Of a DNA stretch of 64,000 bases, positions 40,701-47,566 are shown one piece after another (within the stretch, counting starts at the first letter, position 1; each line of letters begins with the position of its first letter). A model generated the notes under the pieces. The model ran no database searches, was not told where the DNA came from, and worked only from the letters and a program-made list of their open reading frames with translations. The stretch comes from Apostichopus japonicus (taxonomy: Eukaryota > Echinodermata > Holothuroidea > Aspidochirotida > Stichopodidae): NCBI RefSeq assembly GCF_037975245.1, contig NC_092580.1:8284501-8348500 (forward strand), read 5' to 3'. The position numbers and the translations under genes were made by a program.

Positions 40701-41581
40701 TTACTGCTCACATCAGCAAACTCTTTAGGTGGATTTGCGAACATGACAAGCTTTTCACCTTCTTCTTCTTCCACATTGTCCATTCCTTCCGACGAAAGAG
40801 GAACAGGAGATTTTTCAGGTTTTTTCGGAATGTCATCACCTTCAGATATCTCCAAGTCACTCACTCCACTAAGTGAGCAGTCAGCTACTATATTTCTGTT
40901 TTTTATGATTATTGCACTAAAGCCATTACCTTCTCTGCCTTCAGGAATCGGTTTGTAGCTATGACAGTCGGGTGACTTTTCTGGCTTCTTTGACATTTTC
41001 TCGTCATCATATTTCTGGCCATCATCTTCCATCTTGTGGGATGGAGAATGTTGTGCTAGCCTGTCTGGAAGGCTTTTCCTGTTCCAGACTCCTCTTCTTG
41101 TCAGACCTTTCTCCAGATGAAAAAATCTTTGCATCTTCGTTTTAAAACTTCTAGCTCTTTTGACTCTTCTTCGTCTGTCATCCTTTTCAATTCCAGCTCT
41201 GTTTTCATCTTCTCTCAGGGCATCTTTCTCAGCCACTTCTTCATCATTTGATTTCAAGTCTTCCCTGACAATCTGTTTCTTTAAATCAATGTCTCCATCA
41301 CTTCCCTGAAGCTTGGCTTCTATATTGTCAACCACTGGCCTATTAATGGACACTTTTCTAGGTGTTATGCTGAGAGCAAAAATATCTTCTACTGAATTTT
41401 GTTTGCTAGGACATCTTGTATCCAGCAATTTTGAAAAATCGATACCTTCAAATACGTTGGAAATGAGACTATCTAAAGAGTTTGACGGATTCGATGACCC
41501 AAGAGATCCAGCTGTACCAAACTTAAACATTCGTCTATCTTTCTCACCTCTCAGCGAACTCCATTTCTTCAAGGAAGCCAT
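4560..41581 (-). CDS. PH domain + actin-like protein, 15-exon gene (whole coding span)
   Basis: The coding sequence joins, in transcript order, 41581-40229, 36775-36701, 31127-30240, 27522-27307, 26604-26512, 24813-24688, 24068-23853, 20863-20741, 20231-20123, 17925-17790, 16565-16517, 16200-16088, 15159-15037, 7611-7512 and 4718-4560. Every junction has GT and AG ends, and all phases agree, giving 1292 residues and a TGA stop. Residues 1-806 are mostly low-complexity, charged sequence with a coiled coil near 558-593. Residues about 807-899 form a PH domain (basic KKWKRRYFR strand, invariant Trp in FEDWKAIL). Residues 918-1290 are an actin fold: DIGS loop, EQALMSLY, CGGTTQLPG and an actin-type C-terminus. 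PH domains usually bind phosphoinositides or proteins at membranes, so a membrane-linked cytoskeletal or scaffold role is inferred. The protein is not conventional actin and not an Arp I recognise. The exon structure is strongly supported; function is unknown. Confidence 0.88.
5436..6439 (+). repeat. 41-42 bp minisatellite with a 125-bp three-unit higher-order repeat
   Basis: The basic unit is AATCAGTGAAAGCATTCAAT followed by GAATTRCATCMAACTAATAC. Three distinguishable variants (ending ATAAC, ATACG and AAATACC) repeat in fixed order with a 125-bp period, for example GCACCCAA at about 5623, 5748 and 5873. It lies in the last intron of the PH-actin gene. Confidence 0.93.
6440..7511. other. Intron sequence without recognised features
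   Basis: AT-rich intron between the 125-bp array and exon 14. No exon, transposon end or repeat is seen. Confidence 0.5.
7512..7611 (-). CDS. PH-actin gene, exon 14: adenosine-binding motif (residues 1207-1240)
   Basis: The acceptor is CATTCATAG|AAA and the donor GTTAGG|GTAAGT. It encodes NIYLCGGTTQLPGLAERL, matching the actin adenosine motif VLSGGTTMYPGIADRM with GGTT and PG conserved, followed by RSELVKLLPKGNSVR. About 7.4 kb of intron separates it from exon 13. Confidence 0.9.
7925..8216 (-). mobile_element. tRNA-derived SINE remnant
   Basis: The minus strand carries an RNA polymerase III B box, GGTTCGAGTCC, at 8198-8188. It is followed by a SINE-like body with the CTCTTCACCCAG and ATAAATGGGGAG motifs that are widespread in animal tRNA-related SINEs. 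The A box and 5' head are missing, cut off by the AT-rich array at 8225. The body contains an 81-codon open frame that is not a gene. Confidence 0.7.
8225..8908 (+). repeat. AT-rich degenerate array of about 18-22 bp units
   Basis: Repeats of TATATATGTAACAGTACTTT with many indels and runs of (AT)n. It lies in the same intron, directly beside the SINE head. Confidence 0.88.
9160..10118 (+). mobile_element. 5'-truncated L1-like LINE with poly(A) tail and target-site duplication
   Basis: The open frame to 9507 ends with a C-terminus typical of L1-type reverse transcriptase ORF2 (MNFFILHCKYYLYICK, then FYYRMKFVMKVE). An AT-rich 3' UTR and a poly(A) tail at 10102-10120 follow. A perfect 15-bp duplication, AACTGAGATCTTCCA, flanks it at 9145-9159 and 10119-10133 (two As shared with the tail). 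About 0.96 kb was inserted in sense orientation to the plus strand, opposite to the host gene. Dead by 5' truncation. Confidence 0.92.
10490..14830 (-). repeat. 67/69-bp minisatellite array, about 60 copies, in two domains
   Basis: The unit starts TTAGATCCTCAGCTTGGATC and continues ATAGATGGTCTAGTACTTGT. The left domain (to about 11370) has a 67-bp period with GGTYGACATAGG. Further right, 69-bp units with GGTTTATTACATAGG dominate and mix with shorter forms. A period of 69 is 23 codons, so the minus strand stays open for 500 codons at 11322-12824. This is a by-product of the array, not a gene. A MITE interrupts it at 12872-13276. Confidence 0.95.
12872..13276. mobile_element. 405-bp MITE, PIF/Harbinger-like, inserted in the minisatellite
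   Basis: The ends are inverted repeats of about 35 bp: AGGCCCGGTCACACTATACC at the left against AGGCCTGGTCACACTACAGC read from the right end, both continuing CGAT(T/A)TTTTATCGGA. The TTA of the array unit is duplicated on each side (12869-12871 and 13277-13279). The 3-bp TTA duplication is the PIF/Harbinger (TWA) pattern. No transposase is encoded. It is GC-richer than the flanking array. Confidence 0.9.
14831..15036. other. Intron segment next to exon 13
   Basis: Non-repetitive intron between the 67/69-bp array and the exon 13 donor. Confidence 0.5.
15037..15159 (-). CDS. PH-actin gene, exon 13 (residues 1166-1207)
   Basis: The acceptor is GACTATTCCAG|GTT and the donor TGCAA|GTAAGT (phase 2). 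FRSTEGLFHPEVWGKDHSGL aligns with actin [37 protein letters not shown] aligns with TFNSIMKCDVDIRKDLY. Confidence 0.88.
15160..16087. other. Intron without recognised features
   Basis: AT-rich intron between exons 13 and 12. A partial internal duplication of the CATAATTCCAAGTT phrase occurs at 15485 and 15836. No exon seen. Confidence 0.5.
16088..16200 (-). CDS. PH-actin gene, exon 12 (residues 1129-1166)
   Basis: The acceptor is GATATTTTAG|GCT and the donor CTGG|GTGAGT. ACFVAQDYQAELKF aligns with actin LCYVALDFEQEM, and LEKFNIPDGTG aligns with LEKSYELPDGQ. Good actin-fold support. Confidence 0.88.
16517..16565 (-). CDS. PH-actin gene, exon 11 (residues 1112-1128)
   Basis: This is a 49-nt exon: acceptor TTCTTGTGCTAG|ATT, donor GAAAAG|GTGAGT. 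FFSEVETIISRYLKEK aligns with the actin VRDIKEKLCYVA region entry. Both phases fit the neighbouring exons, which is the main support for so short an exon. Confidence 0.82.
16600..17789 (-). repeat. About 39-bp minisatellite derived from the exon 10 splice junction
   Basis: Plus-strand units follow TTCTACAAGTTACC(AGA)TGTGACTTGATTCT. The exon 10 junction itself reads TTCAAGTTACC|TGTGACCAGATTCT, so each unit is a degenerate copy of the exon end plus its GGTAACTTG donor. About 30 copies run from the real junction toward exon 11, becoming more divergent. Part of the array (16700-16920) is repeated almost unchanged at 17180-17420, a block duplication of about 490 bp. Confidence 0.9.
17790..17925 (-). 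CDS. PH-actin gene, exon 10: second phosphate loop (residues 1067-1112)
   Basis: The acceptor is ATTTTGCAG|TAA (phase 1) and the donor GGTCACAG|GTAACT. VNLGEKLDVVPIVDGFVVEK aligns with actin [20 protein letters not shown], and LPFGGRQITETLTRLL with LDLAGRDLTDYLMKIL. Actin Asp154 is replaced by Asn 1068, the GDG by GEK with a one-residue shortening, and His161 by Asp 1074. ATP handling is therefore probably altered. Its 3' end seeds the minisatellite that follows. Confidence 0.88.
17926..19159. other. Intron without recognised features
   Basis: Unique AT-rich intron between exon 10 and the exon-9-derived array. No exon or transposon signature seen. Confidence 0.5.
19160..20110 (-). repeat. 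100-bp tandem array made of the exon 9 end and its splice donor
   Basis: There are nine full units plus a partial one, with an exact 100-bp period (CATCAGTGCT at 19261, 19361 and so on to 20061). On the minus strand each unit contains ATGTCTCTATACTCCTACAA and then a GCAG|GTAAGC donor. This is a copy of the last codons of exon 9 (MSLYSYKATSGIV) with its 5' splice site and the following intron. Units carry an in-frame TAA before the copied codons. Confidence 0.95.
20123..20231 (-). CDS. PH-actin gene, exon 9: actin-like domain (residues 1031-1067)
   Basis: The acceptor is TTTTTTTTCAG|GAG and the donor TTGTAG|GTAAGC (phase 1). EKIVEMVFDQFYVEGIYIQE then QALMSLYSYKATSGIV aligns with actin [36 protein letters not shown]. 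Gln 1051 matches the actin catalytic-site Gln137. The last roughly 60 nt and the donor are the source of the 100-bp tandem array immediately downstream (19160-20110). Confidence 0.9.
20232..20740. other. Short intron, nothing else seen
   Basis: Intron between exons 9 and 8, with a T-rich acceptor tract at its 3' end. Confidence 0.6.
20741..20863 (-). CDS. PH-actin gene, exon 8: actin-like domain (residues 990-1030)
   Basis: The acceptor is TTTCAACAG|TTC and the donor TCTACA|GTAAGT. The peptide LIEGLLDTAFTELKIDPRPY aligns with the actin segment WxxxEKIWxxTFYNELRVxPEEH. VMLVVPFNLGPKST aligns with VLLTEAPLNPKANRE. Confidence 0.88.
21716..22660 (+). repeat. 48-bp minisatellite, about 20 copies
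   Basis: The unit starts CATCCAATATTAGCCAGTCT and continues GGTTACCAGTCTATTAGATA then TCCACAAA. Because 48 is a multiple of 3, both strands show long open frames (195 and 234 codons). They are artefacts of the period. It lies in the exon 7-8 intron. Confidence 0.95.
23042..23375 (+). repeat. Tandem duplication of about 167 bp
   Basis: The segment beginning GAATCTATCCTACATGTGTC near 23051 recurs near 23218 with few differences and continues through GGGACAGGGTAGTTGGCATA. Two copies only. Confidence 0.88.
23853..24068 (-). CDS. PH-actin gene, exon 7: start of actin-like domain (residues 918-989)
   Basis: The acceptor is CCTCTCTTCCAG|TCT and the donor GAGCAG|GTAACG. It starts SVVIIDIGSCSVRAGILSD, aligning with the first phosphate-binding loop of actin (DNGSGxxKAG), with Asp 923, Gly 925 and Ser 926 kept. 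FPSAAAV aligns with actin FPSxV. The region equivalent to actin subdomain 2 and its DNase-binding loop is very short here, so standard filament contacts are probably lost. Confidence 0.9.
24069..24687. other. Intron without recognised features
   Basis: Intron between exons 7 and 6. A small C-rich run (24455-24472) is the only oddity. Confidence 0.5.
24688..24813 (-). CDS. PH-actin gene, exon 6: end of PH domain (residues 876-917)
   Basis: The acceptor is TTTTTTCATAG|AGG and the donor ACAAAG|GTAAGA. It holds RGRVLLLRCATKMEFEDWKA, with the near-invariant Trp of the PH C-terminal helix at residue 893, then a linker (VETGFYVCQRSSLINTITK) into the actin-like domain. A 38-44 bp minisatellite lies just upstream of this acceptor. 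Confidence 0.88.
24850..25265 (+). repeat. 38-44 bp minisatellite, about 11 copies
   Basis: The unit is ATATTAGGAGCATATGGTAT then GCCCTAATGGACATGAGC. It ends about 40 bases before the exon 6 acceptor in transcript sense. A G-run follows at 25321-25332. Confidence 0.93.
25266..26511. other. Intron with homopolymer runs only
   Basis: No exon seen. Contains a G tract near 25322 and a C tract at 26163-26175. The open frames across the C tract are not convincing. Confidence 0.5.
26512..26604 (-). CDS. PH-actin gene, exon 5: middle of PH domain (residues 845-875)
   Basis: The acceptor is CCTTCCCAG|GAT and the donor GATGTG|GTGAGT. The 31 codons begin DHKAKKSLGYLHLVGGKV and end VLEVTDV. They follow directly on FYYE of the previous exon in normal PH spacing. 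This shows that the open segment at 27072-27240 between the two exons is intronic. Confidence 0.88.
27072..27240 (+). repeat. Dispersed repeat, copy 1 (169 bp)
   Basis: About 85-90% identical to 50656-50816 along its whole length, in the same orientation. Both start ACTCCAAGATT and end GGAGGATCTAAAATAC, followed by an ATAC-rich tail. Read on the minus strand, this copy has a convincing-looking acceptor and an open frame (LLQAGTREEAIIGLSKLQ), but it lies between PH exons that join perfectly without it. Type unknown, possibly the 3' end of a retroelement. Confidence 0.8.
27307..27522 (-). CDS. PH-actin gene, exon 4: start of PH domain (residues 773-844)
   Basis: The acceptor is TTTGTCTCCAG|GTG and the donor TATGAG|GTCAGT. 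The PH domain opens at SMEGYMDKLP (about residue 807) and continues through MKKWKRRYFRCKGGNLFYYE, the typical beta1-beta3 strands. The spaced Lys/Arg residues in KKWKRRYFR are where many PH domains contact phosphoinositide head groups. Whether this one binds lipid cannot be told from sequence alone. Confidence 0.9.
27523..29044. other. Intron without recognised genes
   Basis: The first part of the exon 3-4 intron in plus coordinates. It holds only a C-rich CCCTAGCCCTC-type simple repeat at 28809-28866. Confidence 0.5.
29045..29205 (+). repeat. About 50-bp tandem repeat, three copies
   Basis: The unit is GGATATGCTTGAGTAAAGTG followed by GATAACATTACCATGGCCCA. Three copies with small indels. 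Confidence 0.85.
29569..29944 (+). mobile_element. MITE, copy A of a family with CATAGGYGTAGGAG ends
   Basis: The left end is CATAGGTGTAGGAGCC and the right end, read inverted, is CATTGGCGTAGGAGG. The body matches the reverse complement of the right and middle parts of 37110-37726 (CTATAACGACTTGCC, GTGCATATCATATA, GGCATTCATC and TTGCCCAAATTT segments). No clean 8-bp duplication is seen: CTTGCTA occurs on both sides but six bases off the left end. The open frames inside it (155 and 61 codons) are shadows of the element. Confidence 0.85.
30240..31127 (-). CDS. PH-actin gene, exon 3: acidic, tyrosine-motif and coiled-coil region (residues 477-772)
   Basis: The acceptor is CTGTTTTAG|TTG and the donor GATCCG|GTAAGT, giving 296 codons. 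The exon is rich in Ser, Asp and Glu. Residues 558-593 form a probable coiled coil (LETCKDFVQDLANQVQAMQ and on). Tyrosines sit in acidic or proline contexts: YLAM (604), YETP (624), YEEV (646), YLSD (665), YINI (670) and YEFP (709). YxxM, YxN and YEEV are the known forms of PI3K p85, Grb2 and Src-family SH2 ligands, so this may be a docking region; that is inference from short motifs. It ends in a basic KLKEKDKVKKWDP segment. Confidence 0.88.
31128..32680. other. Intron without recognised features
   Basis: Unique sequence between exon 3 and the 50-bp array. Confidence 0.5.
32685..34110 (+). repeat. About 50-bp minisatellite, some 28 copies
   Basis: The unit is GGTTGCTAACACAGAGGGAG followed by AGGGTAACTGGTAACACGAT and ACCATTCACT. 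Variants alternate in blocks (for example CAATAGTTG units near 32790 and 32890), showing block duplication. Confidence 0.95.
34660..36320 (+). repeat. 53-bp minisatellite, about 31 copies
   Basis: The unit is CATCAATCACCTCATCATAG, then CCAAGGAGGTCTTGGGTATG, then TTTGATAAATGAC. A block of several units around 35040-35400 is repeated with the same variants at about 35400-35720. It lies in the exon 2-3 intron. Confidence 0.95.
36701..36775 (-). CDS. PH-actin gene, exon 2 (residues 452-476)
   Basis: The acceptor is TTTATTAG|GAG and the donor CAG|GTCAGT. The 25 codons (ELTATAMTIQDAISNLQHEY and on) continue the helical end of exon 1 in phase. An alternative, longer version could run about 108 nt further to a second donor near 36593 (AGG|GTGAGT), because the frame stays open. 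The short form is preferred: the added sequence looks less coding-like and the next exon fits phase 0 either way. Confidence 0.65.
37110..37726 (-). mobile_element. MITE, copy B (617 bp), with an 8-bp target duplication
   Basis: The ends are inverted repeats, CATAGGCGTAGGAGGC at the left and CATAGGCGTAGGAGCC read from the right. They are flanked by a perfect 8-bp duplication, CACCAGAA, at 37102-37109 and 37727-37734. An 8-bp duplication and CA-starting ends suit the hAT superfamily. Inside are three tandem copies of a segment of about 80 bp (GGGCAATATGGTGAT and so on) and a long palindrome at 37501-37672. No transposase frame; the 150-codon open frame is not a gene. Confidence 0.9.
37501..37672. 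repeat. Long imperfect palindrome inside MITE copy B
   Basis: Arms of about 76 bases are separated by about 20 bases. The left arm contains AAATATAACCAAAATTTTCG and GTGCATATCATATAAGCATT. The right arm, read inverted, contains AAATATAGCCAAAATTTTTC and GTGCATATCATATAGGCATT. Copy A has only one arm. Confidence 0.88.
37735..39725. other. Intron without recognised features
   Basis: AT-rich sequence in the exon 1-2 intron. Short open frames only. Confidence 0.5.
39728..39990 (+). repeat. About 46-bp tandem repeat, five to six copies
   Basis: The unit is AACAACATGTCCAATACAAT then GAGTTGCCAGTCAACATACC. Copies carry internal deletions. Confidence 0.88.
40229..41581 (-). CDS. PH-actin gene, first coding exon (residues 1-451)
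   Basis: An open frame of 451 codons starts at ATG 41581, with an in-frame TAA three codons upstream, and ends at a CAG|GTAAAG donor. The product starts MASLKKWSSLRGEKDRR and looks disordered. It has a strongly basic stretch (DDRRRRVKRARSFKTKMQRF) near residue 140, two KKPEKSP repeats near 202 and 255, acidic Glu runs, and a short helical end (EKAIIAALEKFEDIKQ) that runs into the next exon. No known domain is seen. Open frames on the opposite strand here are shadows of this exon. The upstream in-frame stop supports this ATG unless a 5' exon splices at the AG inside TCTAAG. Confidence 0.85.
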
Positions 41582-43030
41582 TTTTTCTTAGACTGTCAAA
41601 CTATTTTCACAGAGGGATATTGAATGGTATGGTAAATTACATGAACATCAACAATGGAAGGCTACTCGATGAAGAACAACGAACTTAATATAAACTCATC
41701 AGAGACAATACTCAACGCAAAAGTCATAAAATATTAATAATAGAAATTAAAAAAACACAGAGTAACGTCATGCATTCAGTGGTTCTGCATTAAAACTGAG
41801 TTTAAAACAAAAACCAAGTTGATGTTGAAATTCATCAGCATGAATTGCACACAAACATTTCTTGTGGAAACTAACATGTTATTCAAATTTAATTAAAATA
41901 TTAAATTTGACTTCCACTAAAGTCATTTGTTTGGTCAATTTGACATGGATTGAAACTGAAGTGTCGAATCTACTGATGAAACTAGCAAGCAGGAATTTCA
42001 CAGTACTGTATTACAGTCATGATGCAACTCCAAACAGAAGAGCTTGCCCCTTGCATAATTAACAAACAAGATCCATTGTAGTGTAAACAAAACCCTTTGA
42101 AGTGTGTCCCGCATTATTATAATGTTCTCTATTGTTGTCATATATATCAATGTTGATATTATGCACGTTTCCATTAGTTTAATATTCCTGTTAAATTCAG
42201 AGTTATCTCAATGCCTTGGCAAATGAAGGAAATTATATTCCATTAGTTAAGTTTAATCTCCAGATTATTATGAATATAAGATCCTCTGAAGTTATTCAGA
42301 AAATTAACTTTGTTCCTCTCAGAAAGACTGCTCAAGTTATCCAATGAATAATACAGCTGAATGAGTTTTTTTGTTGTTGTCACATCCATGCTCACTGGTA
42401 GTGTTAGTAATATTATACATCAAACAAGTGTTGAAGATTTAACTTTATGTCAAACATTTGTGCTTGAACATTCCAGATAGGTATTTGAACAACACCACCG
42501 ACCAAGACCAATCTTTCTGCTAATTTCTTCACAAGAGAGCCAGTCATCGCTGCCTGCAGGCAGCATTTCCTATTTTGACAAGAACTCATGAGAAACTGAT
42601 ATTAAACTCCATAGACAACTCATGTCCTTTTAACAAAAGTACTCTTGTGGATAAAAACATATCTAAAAGTGAAGTCTCAAAATGTCCAAACATCTTAGAT
42701 AAAAGATTCTTGCAAGGATGTTATAGATTAATGACTATATCCGTTATTTCTAATTCTTGAACGCTGATCCCTGTCAGGGGCAACACTGTCATATCCTTCA
42801 GTGCAGTTCAAGTCTCTATTTAAATGGGTCTGACATGCCATGGTCAACCAATAAGTAAACCTAAATCTTAGAAAAACTTGACTACTTTACTCTTGATTTC
42901 TAACAAATAAATGTCAGTTTAACAACAGAATCATTTCCATGAAGGGCTGTTCATTATAAGACTGTCATTAAAATATGTCACATGAACTTCCTGCCATGTA
43001 TACGGTTGACATCCACCAGGAAACAAAGGA
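41582..43030. other. Upstream of the main ATG, no gene seen
   Basis: Probably 5' UTR, intron or promoter of the PH-actin gene. No TATA box or clear transcription start can be chosen. Confidence 0.4.
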
Positions 43031-43415
43031 AACATTCACTAAAAAATACCCTAGTAATTAGATCATCATCTAATGTTCACATACTAGTAACCATAACAAG
43101 CTATCTTGGTCAAAGGAAACATTCACTAATAAATACCCTAGTAATTAGATCATCATCTAATGTTCACGTACTATTAACAATAACAAGCTATGGTCAAAGA
43201 ACACATTCACTAATACATACCCTAGTAATTAGATCATCATCTAATGTTCACATACTAGTAACAAATAAGAAGCTATCTTAGTCAAAGAACACATTCACTA
43301 ATACATACCCTAGTAATTAGATCATCATCTAATGTTCACATACTAGTAACAATAACAAGCTATGGTCAAAGAACACACTCACTAATAAATACTAATGAAC
43401 ACTAATAAATAGTGT
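43022..43415 (+). repeat. About 80-bp tandem repeat, four to five copies
   Basis: The unit contains ACCCTAGTAATTAGATCATC and ATCTAATGTTCACATACTAG, then AACAATAACAAGCTATGGTC. Confidence 0.9.
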
Positions 43416-43424
43416 AACGAAGTA

Positions 43425-43975
43425 AATATAAGGGTATATGTGAGTTATTGAGTAGAGTATAAGTGGGTTATTGAGAATAGTATTTGATTTATTGAGCAGA
43501 GTATAAAGTGAGTTATTGAGCAGAGTATAAAGTGAGATATTGTGCAGAGTATAAGTGAGTTATTGAGCAGAGTATAAAGTTAGTTATTGAGCAGAGCATA
43601 AGTGAGTTATTGAGCAGAGTATAAAGTGAGTTATTGAGCAGCTCGAGCATTTAAATGATTTATTGTGCAGAGTATAAGTTAGTTATTGAGCAGAGTATAA
43701 AGTTAGTTATTGAGCAGAGCATAAGTGAGTTATTGAGCAGAGTATAAAGTGAGTTATTGAGCAGAGCATTTAAGTGATTTATTGTGCAGAGTATAAGTGA
43801 GATATTGAGGAGAGTATAAAGTTAGTTATTGTGCAGAGTATACGTGATTTATTGAGCAGAGTATAAGTGAGATATTAAGCAGAGTATAAGTGAGTTATTG
43901 TGCAGAGTATAAGTGAGATATTGAGCAGAGTGTAAGTGATTTCTTGTATTAGTGAGTTATAGAGCAGAGAATAAG
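43425..43975 (+). repeat. 21-24 bp minisatellite, about 24 copies
   Basis: The unit is GAGTTATTGAGCAGAGTATAA with variable AGT spacing. Confidence 0.92.
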
Positions 43976-45515
43976 TCAACTGGTATGTAATACACTGGAG
44001 GAGCTCTCGATCTCAGCCAACTTTGGCTATATCAAGACAAGCAAAGCTAAGAGGTTGGGCAGTTTGTCAGCTTTTGCTGCATAAAGCTCTGGAATCACCT
44101 TATAACTTTCTTAGGTTTAGTTTATGTGCCAATATTGATTTGCACTTCCGTCACATATTTCGATGGAGGTATCACCAGTGCAATTTTCAAATGAATGAGG
44201 ACAATTGGAATTCCGGTGCAGGGTAATTCATGAGGAGAGTGTAGGCCGTACAGTCAATTCTAAACAGGAAGAACTCACTTGGATGGTACTCAGTATACAG
44301 TACATACAGTATGCAATACATAGTACAGTATATGGACTGTTCTACATGCTCAGCTTTGTATGTTAACTGATACGATGCAAAACTATACCCGCAGTTATTA
44401 CAAACATTTCCATTTCCATGTTCAAGCTTCAATTTTCATTATGAATTAAAAAATTAAAATCATTGTCTCTAATTGTGCCATATCATGTCATAGGCAAAAG
44501 AAATATGGAACAATAACAATGCCATGTAATACTTGTTATATAACATGACCATTGATTATAATTTGTCAGTTTCTGTGAAGGGTAATAACTAGTCTCTCTG
44601 GGGGAAGCTAACATCTCTAAACTGTAGCTAATACTCAACCAAGATGAAGTGCCAGCTGATTGCACCATCAGCATCTCAAACAACCCAATGTTGCAGTCAT
44701 GTCTGTATAGCAAATTGGTCTAGTGACGTGAATGAGATTGGCTTATTGTTTGATCTGAGTTTCGCTATGAAACATAAGCAGCTGCATTTACAATCCATCC
44801 CTTATTCTTTCCTTAAATATTCCAACCACCCCAATATTATGAATCCGTTTGCACCAGACAGGAAAATTAATTTTGCTAGATTTGGCTCAATGATGCACTT
44901 CCTGTTTCCATAAGTTACAACACAAGACAATCTACATCAATTCGTGGACTGGGCAGTTGAGGTTAACATCTGGAATTTTAAAAAAATCACAAAAAGCCAC
45001 AGAAAGTGCAGTCAACAATTTATTTTTACGTAGACCTGGCGTAATGGCAGCTAACCTACAGCGGCCTCCCCTCCCCTCCCCCCCTATTTCTTCCACCATC
45101 CCTAGCCAACCCCAGTCTCACTGGCAGTATTATTCCTGATTCCATTGTTTCATCAGTGTATATTTTAATTTCAACACATATATGCTTGCTCTGTCTAAGT
45201 TTCTAAATATAAATTCACCTTCTTCTTCATGCTGAAGGAATCAGTAAATAGGAGGGCAGCAAGCATAATCAATAGATATGAATTATTTGTTAAAATTTAA
45301 CATTCAATCATCCTACCTCTATGCATGTAGCAGTGCTTCCTTCCATTTGACATCATGATATAAGTATCTTACTGCCCTCTATGGTAGCAATGCTTCCTTC
45401 CATCTTAGGTTAGGTTTAGTTACATAGAGCTATAAGCCACTCAATGCACATATGACCAAATTGGAGGTCTGTTAAAATACTCTATGGCACTAACTTCACA
45501 TATGTTCTTCACAAG
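43976..45515. other. No gene recognised
   Basis: Mixed-composition sequence with short open frames on both strands (60-90 codons), none with recognisable domains or good splice context. A C-rich run is at 45066-45085. Confidence 0.45.
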
Positions 45516-46015
45516 TGGGATACTATAACCACTGGTCCAGGAACACTGGTCCCTGGGGGATTGTGATCCCCAATGGGATAATAATCACTGGTGGGACATT
45601 CCAGTCAGTGGTAGAGTATTGTGGTTACTGGTGTGTATATTTAAGGTAACAGGTAGGACACTTCTTCACTGGTGAGATACTATAGTCACTCAGGACGCTG
45701 TGCTTACTGGTGGGACAGTGTGACCAGAGGTGGAACACTTTGGTCACTGGTGGGACAATGTGATAACTGGTGGAACACTAGAGTCACTGATGGGACATTG
45801 TATTCACTGGTGGGACAGTATGATCCCCCATGGAACATTATGGTCACATGTGGGACACTGTGACTGCTGATGGAACATTATGGCCACTGTTGGTATGCTG
45901 CAGTCACTAATTACATTATTATAGAACATCAAAGTCACAGGTGGGACACTGTGCTCAGTAGTGGGATCTTATGATTACTAGTGGGACACTGTGACCACTA
46001 GTGGGATGCTATGCT
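45516..46015 (+). repeat. Degenerate 22-26 bp array
   Basis: Repeats of the form CACTGGTGGGACANTGTGATN, with strong divergence between units. Confidence 0.8.
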
Positions 46016-47566
46016 CCTACAATTTACAGTATTCAATAGTTATGTTTTCTATTTCATAACTTGCTTTGTCAGTTTCTATTTAAAGAGGCTGAGACAAAGT
46101 TACACATTTTCAATATTATTGGATAAAATGTTGAATACAATTGTAACCTTTGGAATTGAATTTATTGCATATAGATTTGTCAAACATATCAGCTTCTCAA
46201 ATGCAGTCAGAACTTAATCAGAGGCTGTTGAAAAGATATTGTTTGTCCATAATATCAATACAAGGAGAACTGCTGGTCATGCTACTGCCCCCAAACAGTT
46301 TGTCCAGCCCTGCAGCAACAACAAAAAAGTTAAAGCTAGATGAAAATATTACATAGTTCATAACAAAGTTTAAGACTTGCTCTTATCTTGAAGACACTTT
46401 AATAGCATAAAAGCACAGTCAGACTCTCTACACAGAAGACTTGGTCAGACTTGAGTTATTGTTGTTGTCACATGCTTAATTCCATATGACTACTTGAAGT
46501 TTCAGTAAATTTAGATTTGTTTGAAAAAAACTCTTAATTATGTATAAAGTATATTCAGGTAGTTCATATGATGTTAATTTTTTTGCTTAAGTCTGAAAGT
46601 AATTGTAACTGTTTATCACCTTTGGAACACTTTTGCCCCCTTTTATTCCTTTTGACTACAATTTGCTATAATTTACATAAATCAGGAATATTAATATAAA
46701 CATAAAACTAGAAAGGTCTCATGTTCATGATTGAAACAAGTATTTCTGTGTGCACAACATTCCAGTGAGATGATATTTAATATATTGCAAAGTGCCTTAG
46801 TAAAAGTAGCTAGTTGTGTGTACAATTTATTAGACTCATACCTAAGTAAAGAGCACAACATCAGTTGACTGTTATTGTGTTACAGTTGATGTTTAACACT
46901 TCAAGAAAGTCGGTTAATATTTTAAAACAATATCAACAATTAGCCAAGCCAGCTAGGCTGGCATACATAATTACATTCATAGCAGACACACATATCGCTA
47001 ACTTGTAATGTTCAGTCCTTGGGCAAAGTACCACTTAATTCACAGGTGAACAAGTGTTTAGGACTAAAATGATCACATTTGAAGTAATATCATTTTAATA
47101 ATGATATCCTTTCAGTTGCAAGTATCAGTGAGCTTTAGATATTTCAACTTGGCTCTGCATTGTAATACTGTATGTGGGTCAGCAGCTGTGAGTGCCCAGT
47201 TAGCAGAGAGGAACTATTCATGAGATCATTGGTAAAGGTAAGCTTCCTAAACAAATCCAAAAGGAAATGACATACCTCATTAGGAGAGAAGAGTTCAGGT
47301 TGATGGTAATTAGGAGATGTTTAATTACCACAGTAATGAACCTCTCAGATTTCTCAGTATTTCACAGTAGGAGAAAGAGCTGTTCATTGCCCTGCCTTCC
47401 CATTCCATAACCACTCAAGTTGACTCAAGGCACGCATTGATTTTATAGGTACTTTAAACTTAAGTGGAATACTATGGGCAAATATGAGGGGGGGGGGGGA
47501 GGGTGGGTTGGAGTGAGGTCATTTAAGCATACAAAATTATATCATGATAATGAATTACATGTATGG
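46016..47566. other. No gene recognised
   Basis: AT-rich intergenic or intronic sequence. A G-run occurs at 47490-47500. Confidence 0.45.

Noticed and set aside
40442-41591. Plus-strand open frames of 60-92 codons
   Set aside because: Shadows of the first coding exon of the PH-actin gene on the opposite strand.
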